Assembly: GCF_030035675.1 (NCBI RefSeq)
Contig: NC_084483.1
Coordinates: forward strand, 150,702,925 to 150,766,924
Reading direction: 5' to 3'
Source: Rhineura floridana
Taxonomy: Eukaryota > Chordata > Lepidosauria > Squamata > Rhineuridae
DNA: 64,000 nt
Within the stretch, counting starts at the first letter, position 1, and each line of letters begins with the position of its first letter. A program made the translations under genes and the position numbers. Of the stretch, positions 1 through 12,355 are shown one piece after another. Below the pieces are notes generated by a model, which did no database searches, was not told the DNA's origin, and saw only the letters and a list, made by a program, of their open reading frames with translations.

Positions 1-3000
1 ATATTTATCAAACCTGATCAAAGGGGAATTGGCTGAGGTATACCAATATTTCCCCTCAGACAAGCCCGTCACCTATGCTGAGTTTAAAGAGGCAGTATAC
101 AAAAGGTTCAGACTGGGACCTGACTATTTTAGAAAATTATTCCGAAACTGTCAGATCCAAGCAGGGAGGTCTTTTGTTGAATTGGGAGCAAAGTTGATGG
201 ATATATTTGGAAAGTGGATGAACAGTGCTAAAGCTCAGTCAGTGGAAGAGGTGAAAAGCCTCATGATACTGGATCAATTATTCCATCAGTTACCACCAGA
301 AATAAGGCTCCTGGTCAAAGACCGTTCCCCTACATCGGTGCAGGAGGCCGCAGAGATGGCGGATCACTTTGCCTCCAATAGAACTGGCTGGGTGGGGAAA
401 ACATCAAGAGAGTTTAAACCCAGACCATATAATGGTGGCAAAAGGGATGTGGTGCCACAGCGAGTGAGTCCTCCAGTAAAATCTGAAGGGCACAGGACAC
501 CCCAGAGTGGATCTGTGTACCCTAAAACAGAGGAGAAATTATGCTATAAATGTGGTAGACCGGGGCACCTACGTTTTCAATGTGAGGTTGCCAACCCCAT
601 TAGTAATCCTGCTCAGGCAAGGGCAGTAAAGACAGAACCAAAAGAGCTAACAGCAAAAAAGGTTCAGTTCTGCCAGATAAACTGGACAGAGGTAAAAGAC
701 TTGGATTCAAGTCTGAGAGAGGAAGTGTGTGTTCAAGGGGCAAATTATTGGGCATTGCTTGATACTGGTGCCGCTCAGACGTTACTGAGGCCAGATTTAA
801 TAAAATCTGAGGAAATATTACCTCAGGAAACGGTGACTATTCAAGGAGTGAGGGGTAGACCAGAAAACTTGCCTATGGCCCTAGTGAAAATGGAGTGGAG
901 AGGCCGAGAGGGCAAATATAAAGTAGGTATTAATGCCCAACAACAAGAACCAGTGATACTGGGAAGAGATGTTATGGGGGCACAAGGGAAAATATATGTG
1001 GTGACCAGACAGCAACTTGGCAGAGAAACAGAAGCCATGTTAAAAGGGGCTGAAGGAAACAGGGTGGAACCTGTTTGCGAGCCTCAGGTCACCATAGCAA
1101 CCCTTGGCAGGCCTGCTGAAGGAGACAAACTGTATCAAATGGTCTCTGGGGAAGAGACAGAGCATTTCAGAGAAGAACTGAATAAAGATACAAGTTTGAG
1201 GCAAATAAAGGAGCAAGCCCTGACCCAACAGATTCCTTTCACTGACAAACTGAGGAATCAAGTTGTGTGTGAGAATGGGATTTTATATAGACTGTGGATG
1301 CCTGCTGAGAGAAAGGATGAATGTGAACCAGTGAAGCAATTGATAGTACCTAGCAAATACAGAAACAGATTGCTAGAGGTAGCCCACGATGTCCCATGTG
1401 CAGGACATCTGGGAATAAAAAAGACCAAGAGGAGATTGGCTGCACACTATTATTGGCCAAACATCTCCAAAGATGTAAAACAACATTGTCTATCTTGTGG
1501 TATATGCCAAAAGGTGGGAAAAAGTGGAGTAAAGACTAAGGCACCCTTAAAGCCCCTTCCTATAATTGGACAACCCTTTTATAGAGTGGGAATAGATTTG
1601 GTGGGCCCTTTTTCCAAACCCACAAGGCATGGCAAGAAATATCTAGTGGTGGTGGTGGATTTTGCCACCAGGTACCCAGACGCATAAGCACTAATATCTG
1701 TAGAAGCCCCTATAGTGGCAGAGGCTTTGTTAAAAATTTTTATGAGGCTGGGTTTCCCTCATGAAGTGCTGACAGATCAAGGCAGTGTATTCATGGGAGA
1801 AGTGATGCAATGTATGTGGAAGTGTTGTGGTCTAAAACATCTAAAGACCACTACTTACCATCCCGCCACTAATGGGCTAACTGAGAGATTCAATGGGGTT
1901 TTGAAGGGCATGATAAGAAGCTATGTTCAAGATCACCCACAAGACTGGGATGAACGTTTGGGGTGCTTCTTATTTGCGTACCGAGAAGTCCCTCAGGAGT
2001 CAACAGGCTTCTCACCCTTTGAACTAATGTTTACTAGAAAAGTGAGGGGACCTTTGGAATTGTTGAAAAATTCATGGGAAGGAATCCTGGGAGAGTACAA
2101 AACATCTGTAGTAGATTTTGTATTGGAATTCCGCAATAAATTAACATCAATGATGGAAGTAGTGAAAGAGAATTTGAGTCAAGCACAGGAGAAGCAAAGT
2201 TACTGGTATGACAGAACAGCCAGGGAACGTGTGTATGATGTGGGAGATATGGTTATGGCGTTCATACCCAGGAAACATGACAAATTACAGGCTAACTGGG
2301 AAGGACCATATACCATCAGAGAAAGGCTTGACACAGTGACGTATGTAATCACCACAGACCAATTAAACAAAAGCAAAGTGGTTCATGTAAATATGCTAAA
2401 GCCTTACTATACCAGGGATGCAAAGGTGTTGCAAGTTACCTTATTCCCTGAGGGAAGTGGGCCTGAACTTCCAGATTTGGTACAGGAAAGCAAAGACAAA
2501 GGAGGGGTAGATCAATTGGAATGGTCAGAGGAGGTGAAGGAGGAAGTAAAAGAAGAGATTCTGAGAGTTTTGAAAAACTATGGGAATCTCTTTAGCAATA
2601 AACCTGGCCGAACCAGTATAGCCAGACATTCCATTGATACTGGAAATCATGCCCCAATCAGATCTGTACCGTACTGTGTGAATGGGAAAGTTGTGAGTGA
2701 AGTAATCTATGTAGGACATAAGGTGGGGAGTGGGAAAATCACCCCCTTATGGAGCAAGGTGGAGGCAATACAAGCGTGGCCTATCCCCTTAACCAAAAAA
2801 CAAGTTAGGGCATTTCTAGGTGTGGCTGGTTTTTATTGGAAGTTTGTGAGAAATTTTGGGGAAATAGCAACCCCCTTGCATGAATTGACAAAGAAAAAGT
2901 GTTCTGAGCGTGTGGTATGGACGGATGAATGTCAGAAGGCTTTTGATCTGCTGAAGCAAGCCTTGTGCCAAGGACCCATATTAATAGCACCAGACTATGA

Positions 3001-3956
3001 GCAACCATTCATCGAGGCTACAGATGTGTCAGACCTCGCGCTGGGAGTCGTCTTGCTGCAGGAGAGAGAAGGCACCAGACATCCAGTGGCGTATCTGAGT
3101 CGCAAGCTAACGCCGAGGGAGAAAAACTATTCGTCGGTCCAAAAGGAGTGCCTAGCAGTCGTGTGGGGACTGAATAAGTTGCGCCCATACGTGTGGGGAC
3201 GAAGATTCACGGTAACAACGGATCATCGGGCCTCGTTATGGTTACAGACTATGAAAAACCATAATACTATGCTGCAGAGGTGGTCCTGGGCCCTACAAGA
3301 CTATCAAGTGGACTTCCAGTTCATCAAAGGCAAGGACAATGTATTGGCCGATGGACTGTCAAGGCAGGTGGCTGGGACTGCAGTGATGTGACCAGACGGA
3401 GGAACAAAGAAAGACATTTTCCCCAGAGATACTTGTTTTATTTGTTAACGCGGCGTATGAATCCTGGAACAGGAATAATACTCTGCCATTATTTTAAGGG
3501 GGGGGAAATGTGATGTTCCTGTATTAGTGTATATATGGTAAGTGCTGTTTGTATAGGAGATACATGGTAAGTGGAATGAAAGAGGAGGGGGGAGTGAATG
3601 GGCAGTAGAAGGCTGGATGATTGGCTGAGTGTTGAGAATGGCGGAGAGTATAAATGGAAGGATGACAGTTAAATCTGAAAGGACGTGAGAGGGTTGTTTT
3701 GGTGGGTTTGTGAGAGTTGTTTGAGAGGTGGATGTCAGGAGAGTGTGGAGAAAGACAGAGTGGGAGTTCTAGTTTATGATAAGTCAAGTATCATAGTAAT
3801 AGATGAAACCATATGCTTATGTGCCTTTATAAAGTAATCTTGTTATCTTTGTTATTTAATAAATACTGTATTTGGTTTACCAAAGGCCTGATCCTTGGCT
3901 GGGGTTTCACAGACCAGAAGGGAGGGTAAGGTAAATACCAAGGCTGAAGAGTGACA
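1..3956 (+). mobile_element. Gmr1-like Ty3/gypsy LTR retrotransposon, old copy, internal region plus 3' LTR
   Basis: The element enters from the left edge, so its 5' end is outside the window. Parts in order: end of gag with a CCHC zinc knuckle (about 540-585), aspartic protease with a DTGA motif (about 760-780), integrase with its HHCC zinc finger, catalytic core and GPY/F-type module (about 1370-2420), then reverse transcriptase sequence and RNase H (about 2550-3380). A purine tract at 3496-3508 and an LTR follow. Integrase ahead of RT is the hallmark of the Gmr1 group of vertebrate/deuterostome gypsy elements; ordinary gypsy elements have it after RNase H. The copy is broken, with a few breaks, but long stretches remain readable, so it is probably of moderate rather than great age. 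Family placement rests on domain order and motifs. Confidence 0.85.
3509..3956 (+). repeat. Long terminal repeat of the Gmr1-like element
   Basis: The LTR begins TGTGATG directly after the purine tract and ends GTGACA, giving short TGT/ACA inverted ends. It holds a TATA-like box (3649-3654) and an AATAAA signal (3858-3863). Its length, 448 bp, is typical of gypsy LTRs. The left-hand LTR is outside the window, so LTR-LTR divergence could not be judged. Confidence 0.75.
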
Positions 3957-4340
3957 AATGGTGGCAGCGGGGAAGGGAAGAATAACACCAAAAGTATTCA
4001 GAGCAAACCAGGATTATCTGCATTGATACAAAGGGATTGGGACAGCTTAAGCACGCAGTCACAGAGGTAGCCTGATAGAGAGACTCAGGCAGAGTCTCTG
4101 GGAATACAGGTTATAGGACGTGACTGGTGGTGCTGCCTAGCAGGGGGATCTGGTGAGGTCTATGCTAGAGCGGGGAGAGAAACCATAAAAAAGGACAGTC
4201 CAGACTGGTGGAGTCCCTGGTGGTGCCTAGTGACAGGCAGTAACCACGAGCAGGTAGGAACCTGACAGGGAGAGCCAGGGAAGGGCGTCACAGTTCCCCC
4301 CAGCCTTCTGGGGTACATGTGGGGAGAGGAGAAGGAGGAA
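3957..4340 (+). mobile_element. Primer-binding site and leader-like sequence following the LTR
   Basis: Two bases after the LTR end lies TGGTGGCAGCGG (3959-3970), which is complementary to the 3' end of tRNA-Leu (…CCGCTGCCACCA). That is what is expected after a 5' LTR, not a 3' LTR. The next ~370 bp are G-rich and leader-like. The LTR may therefore be shared by two head-to-tail copies, the second having lost its remainder. The right limit is approximate. Confidence 0.55.
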
Positions 4341-5340
4341 GTTCCACTGCGCAAATAGAAATCCTTACAAAGAAGGAACAAGTTGGTTGGATACCACCAA
4401 TAACAATTAGTAATAGTAGTATTAATATCATCATAATAATCATAACCATATAACACGTTAAAATGTTTGGAGTGCTTCACATAGGGATGGGGGAGTTAAG
4501 GTCTTTTCACATTTTAATGTGAACCTGTCCAATCCATACTTCCTGAAACAGTATGTGAACTGAAACACAGCTACCCTTAGAAATCTGGATTTCTCTAAAC
4601 CCTGTGTTTCAGTTCTCCAAACCCAAAAAGTGAAAAATCTATATATTAGGTGGAAACTGTGCATAAAAAATGCCTGTATGAGTGAAAATAATATACAAAA
4701 ATGATGTACAATGATGTACAAAAACCACAAACATGGTTTGGTTCCCTGACCGCACTCCACTTTTTGGCAGCCCTAGATCATTTCAGTTGGACCTGACCTC
4801 AGGCAATCTGGGACTGCCCTGATAAGCTCCAGGCAAATCCCAGATCACCCTGGATCACCCTGATTTAGTTCGGGATCTGGGGTTTGTCCAAGGTACAGTC
4901 TACAGCCCTAGCTTGTACACCCTTCTCCCTGTTCTGTTCAGGGATGTTTCAGGAGCAAAGACAGGTAAAAGAACACCTTTTACCTTGCCCACTCTCCAGA
5001 CCTCTTCCCCTCCAAAAATATAAAATACTGACATTTGGGACTGGCAGCCAGCTATAAATCTAAGACTTCTATCACTACAAAGCACACCAGGGAAAGGCCT
5101 CAGAAGGGTGGAAAAGGAGGGGAAAGGGTCCTTTCCCTCTGTATCCCTCCTGAACCTGCTCTCCTGCTACTAGACTACTATTCCAGGAGCATCTTCTAGG
5201 GGCTAAGGAAACACTGCAACATTTTGTTGCAGCAAAGGCGATTTTTTTTTCTCCTGCCACAGATAACAATGAAGAACGTTACTTTGACACTCTTTCCTGG
5301 GTGAACATGGTTTGTTAAGAATGAGGGATAGATTAAAGGA
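4341..5340. other. Non-coding, no recognised feature
   Basis: No gene or clear repeat was seen. The stretch 4490-4720 is AT-rich, with several short inverted words around GTGTTTCAG, and may be a degraded MITE, but I could not place it. Confidence 0.4.
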
Positions 5341-5437
5341 ACAGAATGTGATGGAAATTTAATGCATCCCTGGGCTCCTGCTGAGAGGAAGGGTGGGATA
5401 TAAATAAAATAATAAATAAAATAAAATAATAAATTCC
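5341..5437 (+). mobile_element. L2-like LINE 3' end fragment
   Basis: It contains the squamate L2-like terminal block (CCTGGGCTCCTGCTGAGAGG, then GGGATATAAAT) followed by an AATAAA-type simple tail. The same block ends the longer copies at 20-22.5 kb. Confidence 0.6.
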
Positions 5438-5953
5438 ATTTTATGGTATGATAACTTAAGAATATTGCTGGGGTAATATGCTATCCTCACTAGATGAAAT
5501 ATCCTATATTAAACTACAGTGAATGATCCTTTAAAGAATTTAATACTAGTTTGCCTGCTCATTCTGAAAAATTAAAGGATGCTCTGAAGCCTTCTGTATT
5601 AGACTTTCAAAATTTTCTAGCAACCTAGAAATAGATAGCATCAATTATTCATTCATGGCCTGACAATGTCTTGAAACTAAAATGGAAACTCCTTTAACTG
5701 AGGACATCCGGCAAGCCCAGTACTCTGGGCACAGATGAAATCAGGAAGGATGCAAATGCAGCTTTGCTGCAAGATATAAAGGATTTAAGTCTAGGAAAGC
5801 CTCCTGTTGGAGAGGCTTGGACTAGAGAAGCTCCTTCTGGCTATAATATATGATTAGGACAGCCAGTTATGTTATGAATTGCCAAAAAAGAGGAAATGTA
5901 TCACTAGAAAATAGGACAGAAGATAGTGCATACAAATTTAAAAATAATTAATG
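5438..5953. other. Non-coding, no recognised feature
   Basis: Unique-looking AT-rich sequence. No gene, RNA or repeat was recognised. Confidence 0.4.
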
Positions 5954-6180
5954 TACAGTAGGGCCCCACTCATACAGCGGGTTATGTTCCGGACCCCCGC
6001 TGTAAAGCGAAAACCGCTGTAAAGTGGATCGCATTGAAGATAATGGTGCGTGTCACGCGAAAATGGCGCGCAACAAGCAAAAACTGCCGTAAAAGCGGAA
6101 CAAGCACTGTAGGAGCAGGGCCTTTCTGCAATTGACAACAGCTGTATTAGCGGAAAGCTGTAAAGCGAAGCGCAGTAAAT
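5954..6180. mobile_element. Possible Tc1/mariner (pogo/Tigger)-like MITE
   Basis: It starts with TA followed by CAGTAGGGCCCC and a CpG-containing stretch of repeated GCTGTAAAGCG words. The right end (AGCGCAGTAAAT) is a weak inverted match. GC and CpG content stand out from the AT-rich flanks. The class assignment is tentative. Confidence 0.45.
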
Positions 6181-6348
6181 AGAAGTACAATACATCTAGT
6201 GGGGAAGACTGTGGCCAGGTGGCCTGTATTCTGCCTAGTGAGTCTGCTGTTCAGATACTCACTGTTGATGAGCAACATCAAGGCTGCTGCTCTCCCTTTT
6301 CAGGGTTCTTTATCTTTAAACCAGACTTGGATGAGACTGCCCTTAAAA

Positions 6349-6508
<160 letters not shown>

Positions 6509-7874
6509 AAGTAGGACATAGTGGCACACTAATGATGATACTAGGGACAGGCATGAAGTGAAGAGGAAAAACATAGCAGGCATGTGGAAAATAGCGTGTG
6601 AGAGAAGGAAAGGATGGATGTGTAACTTTTGGATGTCTATGTTTCTAGGGTAACATGTCTATGCCAGGCTAAGCCAGTATGACATTGAAAGGTCAGAGGA
6701 AGCCAGAAGCAAGTAGTACTGGCTGAAAACTGAACATGAGCTGGAGTCACACATATATATCCCATTGACCAAAATCTATTCTGGTGTAAGCAGGTTCAAC
6801 TCAATTGACCTCAACTGGTGAACAATTTAACATGTCACATAATGTGGGCCTTTGTCTTCCTGGGAAAAGTGAATTTCAATGAACAGGATCTAGGCTGGAA
6901 GAATTAGCTGCTAGAGAGGAGGAAGGGATCACCAGGAAAGAGTGAAGGATGAAACCATGGAAACATCATCCTCTCTGACCCCCGCTCTACCCTCTATTCC
7001 CCCCTTTCCCTTCCCTCTGCCTTTCCCAGAATAGACACTGAACTCCAGTTTCTTTTGATGAGGGAGACACTTGCGACAATGGAGCTGTGATTAAAATGGT
7101 CAGTGAGGTAGCCTAACAAGGGGTGATTGGTGAAGGATCCTCCCTGCCCCTCTCCCACCTAAGCTGGTTGTATTATTGTCCAATAAGGACATTCATTCAA
7201 TATTTCCAACAAAGTTACACACAAACCTAGAGGAATAGGAATCACGGGGGCGGGGGAAGCCCCCGCTTCAAAAACCCTGGCTTTGTGCAGCCCATGCCAA
7301 ATATTCACTTACTCTTAGGGATGAAATAGGCTGTCTGAGGCAAATCCCAAAGCCCTTAGCAGGAAAATGAGGAAAATAATTGTACATTCATACCCTATCC
7401 TTCTTCTGGGTGGTTTTTTCTGGGAGAGATGTGCAATAAACAAACAAACAGTATATTTATAAGTAATATATTACTTATGTATAGTAATATAATAACAATT
7501 AATAAGTAACAATATAATAAAATATATATTTAGGAAATCTTAGCAAAGTTCTTTTAATAGACTTCAAATTTCTCAAAAGACATTTTGACTCAGCTGGGCC
7601 TACAATTTGCCCCAAATTTTGCTGTAGCTGAATTGTCTCTTGACATTATGCTTTCCACATCACTCAAACATCACAACATTAGACTGTGCAGCAAACCCTG
7701 CTATAACCAAGCTGACAGTGGTCTTCCCGTGAATCTGAAAACTGTGAACACCTTGGCAGTTTATCTGTTTGTCTACATCTATTTATCCATCTGTCAAAAG
7801 CCAAAGTTTGAATCTTCAGTAATACTTTCCCAGCAGTCAGCCATTCTGTCTTTTATTTTCATATACAGGTTATA
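6509..7874. other. Non-coding, no recognised gene
   Basis: No exon-like open frame and no clear repeat beyond AT-rich simple sequence around 7440-7530. Confidence 0.4.
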
Positions 7875-7960
7875 GTAGGCCTATTGAAATCAATGAAATT
7901 AATGTTAATCACTGGTAATTTAGGTACCATGGATTTCAATGGGTCTACTGTAAGCATGAC
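7875..7960. mobile_element. Short palindromic MITE fragment (TCAATGGG family)
   Basis: ATTGAAATCAATG near the left and ATTTCAATGGGTCTACTG near the right form the weak palindrome of a family that recurs at about 9.9, 27.5, 29.4, 31.2, 32.2, 41.3, 48.3, 49.8 and 56.7 kb. This is one of the more decayed members. Confidence 0.35.
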
Positions 7961-8542
7961 AGTGTCTGGATCCAATATATTTTTATATATACAATTATAC
8001 ACACCCACACTGGAAAAGTCAATGTTACATAATATCCAAAGTTCTCTGAGGAAAGAGAAGACAAAGAGAATTAGAATTTTACAGAAGATAAAATGGCATG
8101 GATCTGCAGAAGAACGATATAAAAGACTGAGGAAAACTGGGGACTGGAGAAAAAAAATAAGGAACAATGACCAGGTGTGGAAGTTTGGTTTGGTTATTCC
8201 CTTGAAGAAGCAACTATTCAACTAGGGATTCTCGGAGCAGTGCTTTGTTCTAGGGGCCTTGAACCAATATATTCATCCTTAGCTCCTGAAAATCATTGTT
8301 GATGTTTACATCATATTCCAAGAAAAAGGAGGGGACTCTTACTCATAAAAACACAACAGGAACATTGGACTCAAGGGAAAGCTACTTGAAGGGCGGGTTT
8401 TTTCAGGATTTTGATTATGTAATTGAACAGATGCAGATCTTTTTTTTTCTGTGTAAAATTTGGAACTCTTCTTCTGGGAATTAACCGGGTATTGTATTTG
8501 AGGGTACACGACCCCTTTCTTGTATATATGTGTGAGAGTATT

Positions 8543-8566
8543 AGATAGACAGACAGACAGACAGAT
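8543..8566. repeat. Short (ACAG)n simple repeat
   Basis: About six ACAG units in a row. Confidence 0.8.
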
Positions 8567-8889
8567 TTTGCCTAGCATACAGGTGATTTTAACATTTCTA
8601 GCATTCTTTGAATTTTCCAAAGCTTATCTTAAAGGATTAATGAAGTGATTATTTGGAAGGGATAGCAATAGGATAGTATCTTCTACCACACCTGAGATAG
8701 CAGTCTAGTTTAGGGGGCCAAGGGCAGACTGAGTATACAGCTCTATCATCTAACAGAGGTGAATAGCAAGTTACCCCCTATTGTATGCTATCTTAGGTGC
8801 TGTCACCTCACTTTTCCTAATGGTAGGGGATGGCCCGGATAATGTCCCATAGATTCCTGCTAAATATCTGTAACTTTTCATACCACAAA

Positions 8890-9290
8890 TGGAGGCCCTG
8901 ATTGAGGGCCTGGTGGCCCAGAGGGGCCCCTGAAGGACCCCTCCTTAAGATGGGAGAGTAGCTGTCCCATTCTGTGATCCATGGCAGCATTGGCTCCTGA
9001 CCCTGCTGTGGATCACAGAGAGGGAGCTCCCAGGCACCCCCCCATACAACTGAGCAGGCCCACAACACCCACCTGCATGCCCCACCTACCTCTCCCACTG
9101 TAGTAAATGCTGTGCACATGCAGGCCATCAACCAAGATGGCGGCAGAGGCATCAGCCCCTTAAGGAAGCCCCTGCTGCCATCTTGGTTGACAGCAGCATG
9201 TGCACAGCATTCACTGTAACAGGAGAGGTGGGTCAGGTGGGGCATGCAGGTGGGTGTTGCAGGCCCGGGGGAGGCTGGTGCCCTGCACTA
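8890..9290. mobile_element. hAT-like MITE, copy 1 (GATGGCGGC family)
   Basis: It shares with the copy at 33399-33921 the blocks GGCCCAGAGGGGCCCCTG, CCATCAACCAAGATGGCGGC and the inverted partner CCATCTTGGTTG. It is non-coding and internally palindromic. Ends are approximate because the left terminal repeat is decayed. Confidence 0.6.
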
Positions 9291-9414
9291 ATGTTCTGGT
9301 AAAATAATATCTCTCTCATGAAGAGTTCCTCAGTGTACTGTCTGGCTTCAGTTCATATGTAATAATGCACGACTTTTGGTTAACTGTCGTAAACTGGTTT
9401 TCTAAAGTGCTAAG

Positions 9415-9520
9415 TCTGGTCCCATTTTATCCTCATAACAATCCTGTGAGGTAGGTTACACTAAGAGGTAGTCACTAGCCGAAGGTTGAATGGGAATTTG
9501 AACTCTGGTCTCTCAGGTCC
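9415..9520 (-). mobile_element. CORE/MIR-type SINE fragment
   Basis: ATTTTATCCTCATAACAATC followed by CTGTGAGGTAGGTTA and a degraded CCTGGTCTC-type block is the reverse complement of the conserved core of MIR-like SINEs. A fuller copy with a tRNA-like head lies at about 46.2 kb. Confidence 0.65.
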
Positions 9521-9879
9521 TAGTTCACACTGGGTCTCCCTATCATATGGTGTTTGCCGTGCAAATCACTGTAAATTGGGAAGGGGAGCAGCGTATCTCC
9601 AAAAGTGGACACATGCTAGAAAGCCAGTGGCCAAGTATTCATTCTGTCCCATGCCTACAATATGTATACTCCAGTGACACCCCTCCACAAAATTCTCATC
9701 ACAGTGCCACCATCCTCATATCTGCCCTACAGCCTTGCTTCTCATCAGTGGTGCAATAGGCAGGATATGTGGGGAAATGCAGCTCTGAACACAATGGAAT
9801 GACCTAATCACAAAATGGTAAGCATGGCAAACACATATAATATACCAGACAGAAAGGCAATAATATACTGCTGTTAAAA

Positions 9880-10005
9880 CTGTGGGTGGCATTCAATGCC
9901 AGTCCTACTGAGACTAAACCCATTAAATAGGCATGGCTAACTCAGATTAATCAATTTCAGTGGGTTTACTCTGAGTAGAATTTAGATGAATACAACCATA
10001 TATTA
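9880..10005. mobile_element. Short palindromic MITE (TCAATGGG family)
   Basis: AGTCCTACTGAGACTAAACC on the left and TTTCAGTGGGTTTACTCTGA on the right form an imperfect palindrome shared with the other members of this family. Confidence 0.5.
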
Positions 10006-10229
10006 TTATTTGCCTAGACCTGCATTTAAGTATGATTGCTATAACAAAACAATATGAATGTTCTTAGAGCAAAACACTCGTGCTTTTTGGAATCATGGAA
10101 TGAAGACTGTTTTTTCATTTGCACAAGAGAAATAAAAATCTCCCAAAAGTCCCAGATTGAGCCATCCATAGGTCTCTTTTACGGTAGTATTCAAGGGCTT
10201 TAACATATTTATAAAACTCAGCAGCTCTG

Positions 10230-10360
10230 ATTGGCAAGGAGGTGCTACTATTCTCAAATGAAGACCTAAGACAGAGGCAAAACAGGTAATTTGCCCAAGG
10301 CCATGGTAGAAGTTTGCAACACAGTAATGTGTATCCAAGCTAACCAGTGGTCCAACAAAC
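10230..10360 (+). mobile_element. Degraded MIR-like SINE core (tentative)
   Basis: The words GACAGAGGCAAAACAGG and AATTTGCCCAAGGCCATGG resemble a MIR core. Little else is preserved. Confidence 0.3.
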
Positions 10361-12355
10361 ATGACTCAAAAATCTAAAGGCTTGGGATGTGCAAACAAAT
10401 TTAATTATTGGCTGGAGACAGTGCCAGATGGCACACAGATTTCCTTTATCTGTTCACAAAGACTAAAGGAGCCATGTGCTGTTATCCTAAAAGAGGTTTG
10501 GTTTTCTTACATACTGTACTTCCTGAGTACTTGAAAAGTTTCTCATTCCTTTCTTCTCAGTAACTTTGCCTGCCCTCCCATCAAACTAATAGATATGTCA
10601 GAGCTCTGCCCAAGTGAAAATGGAGTTGCATACCTTATGCCATGTACTGACACTTTTTATTTATTTATTTCTTGAGCTGTATGTAGTCAGTGCTAATTTT
10701 AATTTTTTAAAAACTGCACCCAAGCAATTCTAAGAAAAGATTAATGTCATGACCTGTATGCATTCTGCAATTTGAGCAAATTTGCATCTTTCATTCTGCA
10801 ATTTTAGTATGTTGCATAATTTATTCTGGCTTTCCTGGTCATGGGAAGGGGCAAAGAGTTATTCAGGGCAATGGAGCCCTACTCATTAACTCTGGAAATC
10901 TAATTCAGTGACTTTTTCTTTCCCGACTTTTGGGATGTTACCACACACCTTTAAGTATAACTTTTCAACCACAAGGGCTAGAAACTTATTTTAAAAAATG
11001 AAAACAGATTCTCTGGAAGCTGGATTGTGCGCCGAGTGTAACATTCTCTGTACTTTCTGCACTCCTGCAGGATCCTTCCATGAACACAATTGTATATGCA
11101 AACACTGCAATTCATTTCTCATTGCATTTTTCACATTGTGCATGACACGGAGGGGGAGGAGAGATGTGATGCAGCAACATTCATGTTTCTCTTCTGCAGA
11201 AGGACTTTTCATCAAGTGCACACTGCACATTAATTACTGCCATATCTTTGAAGTTAATGACTCTGTAAAAATCAACAACAGACCATTGTTTTCTCTTCAA
11301 GGCAGGCCTTATTTAAGAAGTGCTGCGTTTCACAATGCCCCCAAGATGCAGGCATTGCAAAGAGAAGCAGCAGCAGGCAATGGATCTGGAGCTTTATGCT
11401 ACCTTACTCACTGGATATATCTACTTCTGAAACAGTGATTCTATCTAGTATTTTTTTCTAACCTCTCAGCTCCCAATTGTGGACAGTGAAGAGCCATTTA
11501 AAATTGGAGGTTTACAGCAGAAATGTGTGCCTGGAAATGATCTGTCCATTGACAACAGATAGGGAAGTTCAAAGGCATTTGTGTCAGAGACAGATGACCA
11601 GTTAACTAAAGAAAATACCTCACACTGCTAAAAGGAACACACATTTTCTTCCTTCCTTGCCCAGCCATTGCTGGAAGGGACATATTAGCAAATTCACACC
11701 AAGACTGGGAATACGTTTGAATACTGGTTTGCCAAGAAGCTCTAGAGAGCACAGAACAGACTCCAGGTTTATTTTTTTGTTTTTAAAAAAGACACAAAGT
11801 TCCTTTTTTTGCATTTGGAAGATAAGACATGACCACAGGAACACTTTACTAAGCAATGTGTGCTGAAAAACATCTCTATCATTGAGGAGACTTAGGGCTG
11901 ACTTCAATTTAATATCTCTGGCCAAATCCAAAGCTCCATTCCTCCCCCCACCCCTGATGTTACCACTTGAATTAACCTTCTTCAGGACCTTGATAAAGTC
12001 AGGCGGTGGCATCCCCAGTGAAACCAAGAAGGATTTTCCAGTTGGCACAGCAGATGCCCCTGTCGAGGCTCCGGGGTGGTGAGATGGAAAGATCCAGGGA
12101 CAAGGTTGTCCCTAAGCAACCTCTCTAGTGCTGTGGTGTCCAGATGGCTCCCTGGTTTTGGAGGAGCTCTGAGCTATTAAGCAGGCTGGTGGACGGTTAG
12201 AGTGTATGTGGCACAATTATAATAAAGGTGACTGAGCACAGGTAAGAGGCCATAATCATGCCTACCATATGGCAGCAAAACAATTCAGCTCCGACTGAAA
12301 GCTAAAGGAAAACAGAGTTCTGATGTTGCTTCAGGGGTAAACTCCTTAGACTGAG
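10361..12355. other. Unique non-coding stretch
   Basis: No LINE or SINE signature. A 146-codon open frame at 10998-11438 has no recognisable domain, no splice context and a competing frame on the other strand, so I do not call it a gene. It could hold distal regulatory sequence, but nothing specific is visible. Confidence 0.4.

Noticed and set aside
10998-11438. 146-codon open frame on the + strand
   Set aside because: No domain, no splice or promoter context, cysteine-rich but without a pattern, and an overlapping open frame on the other strand. It looks like chance.
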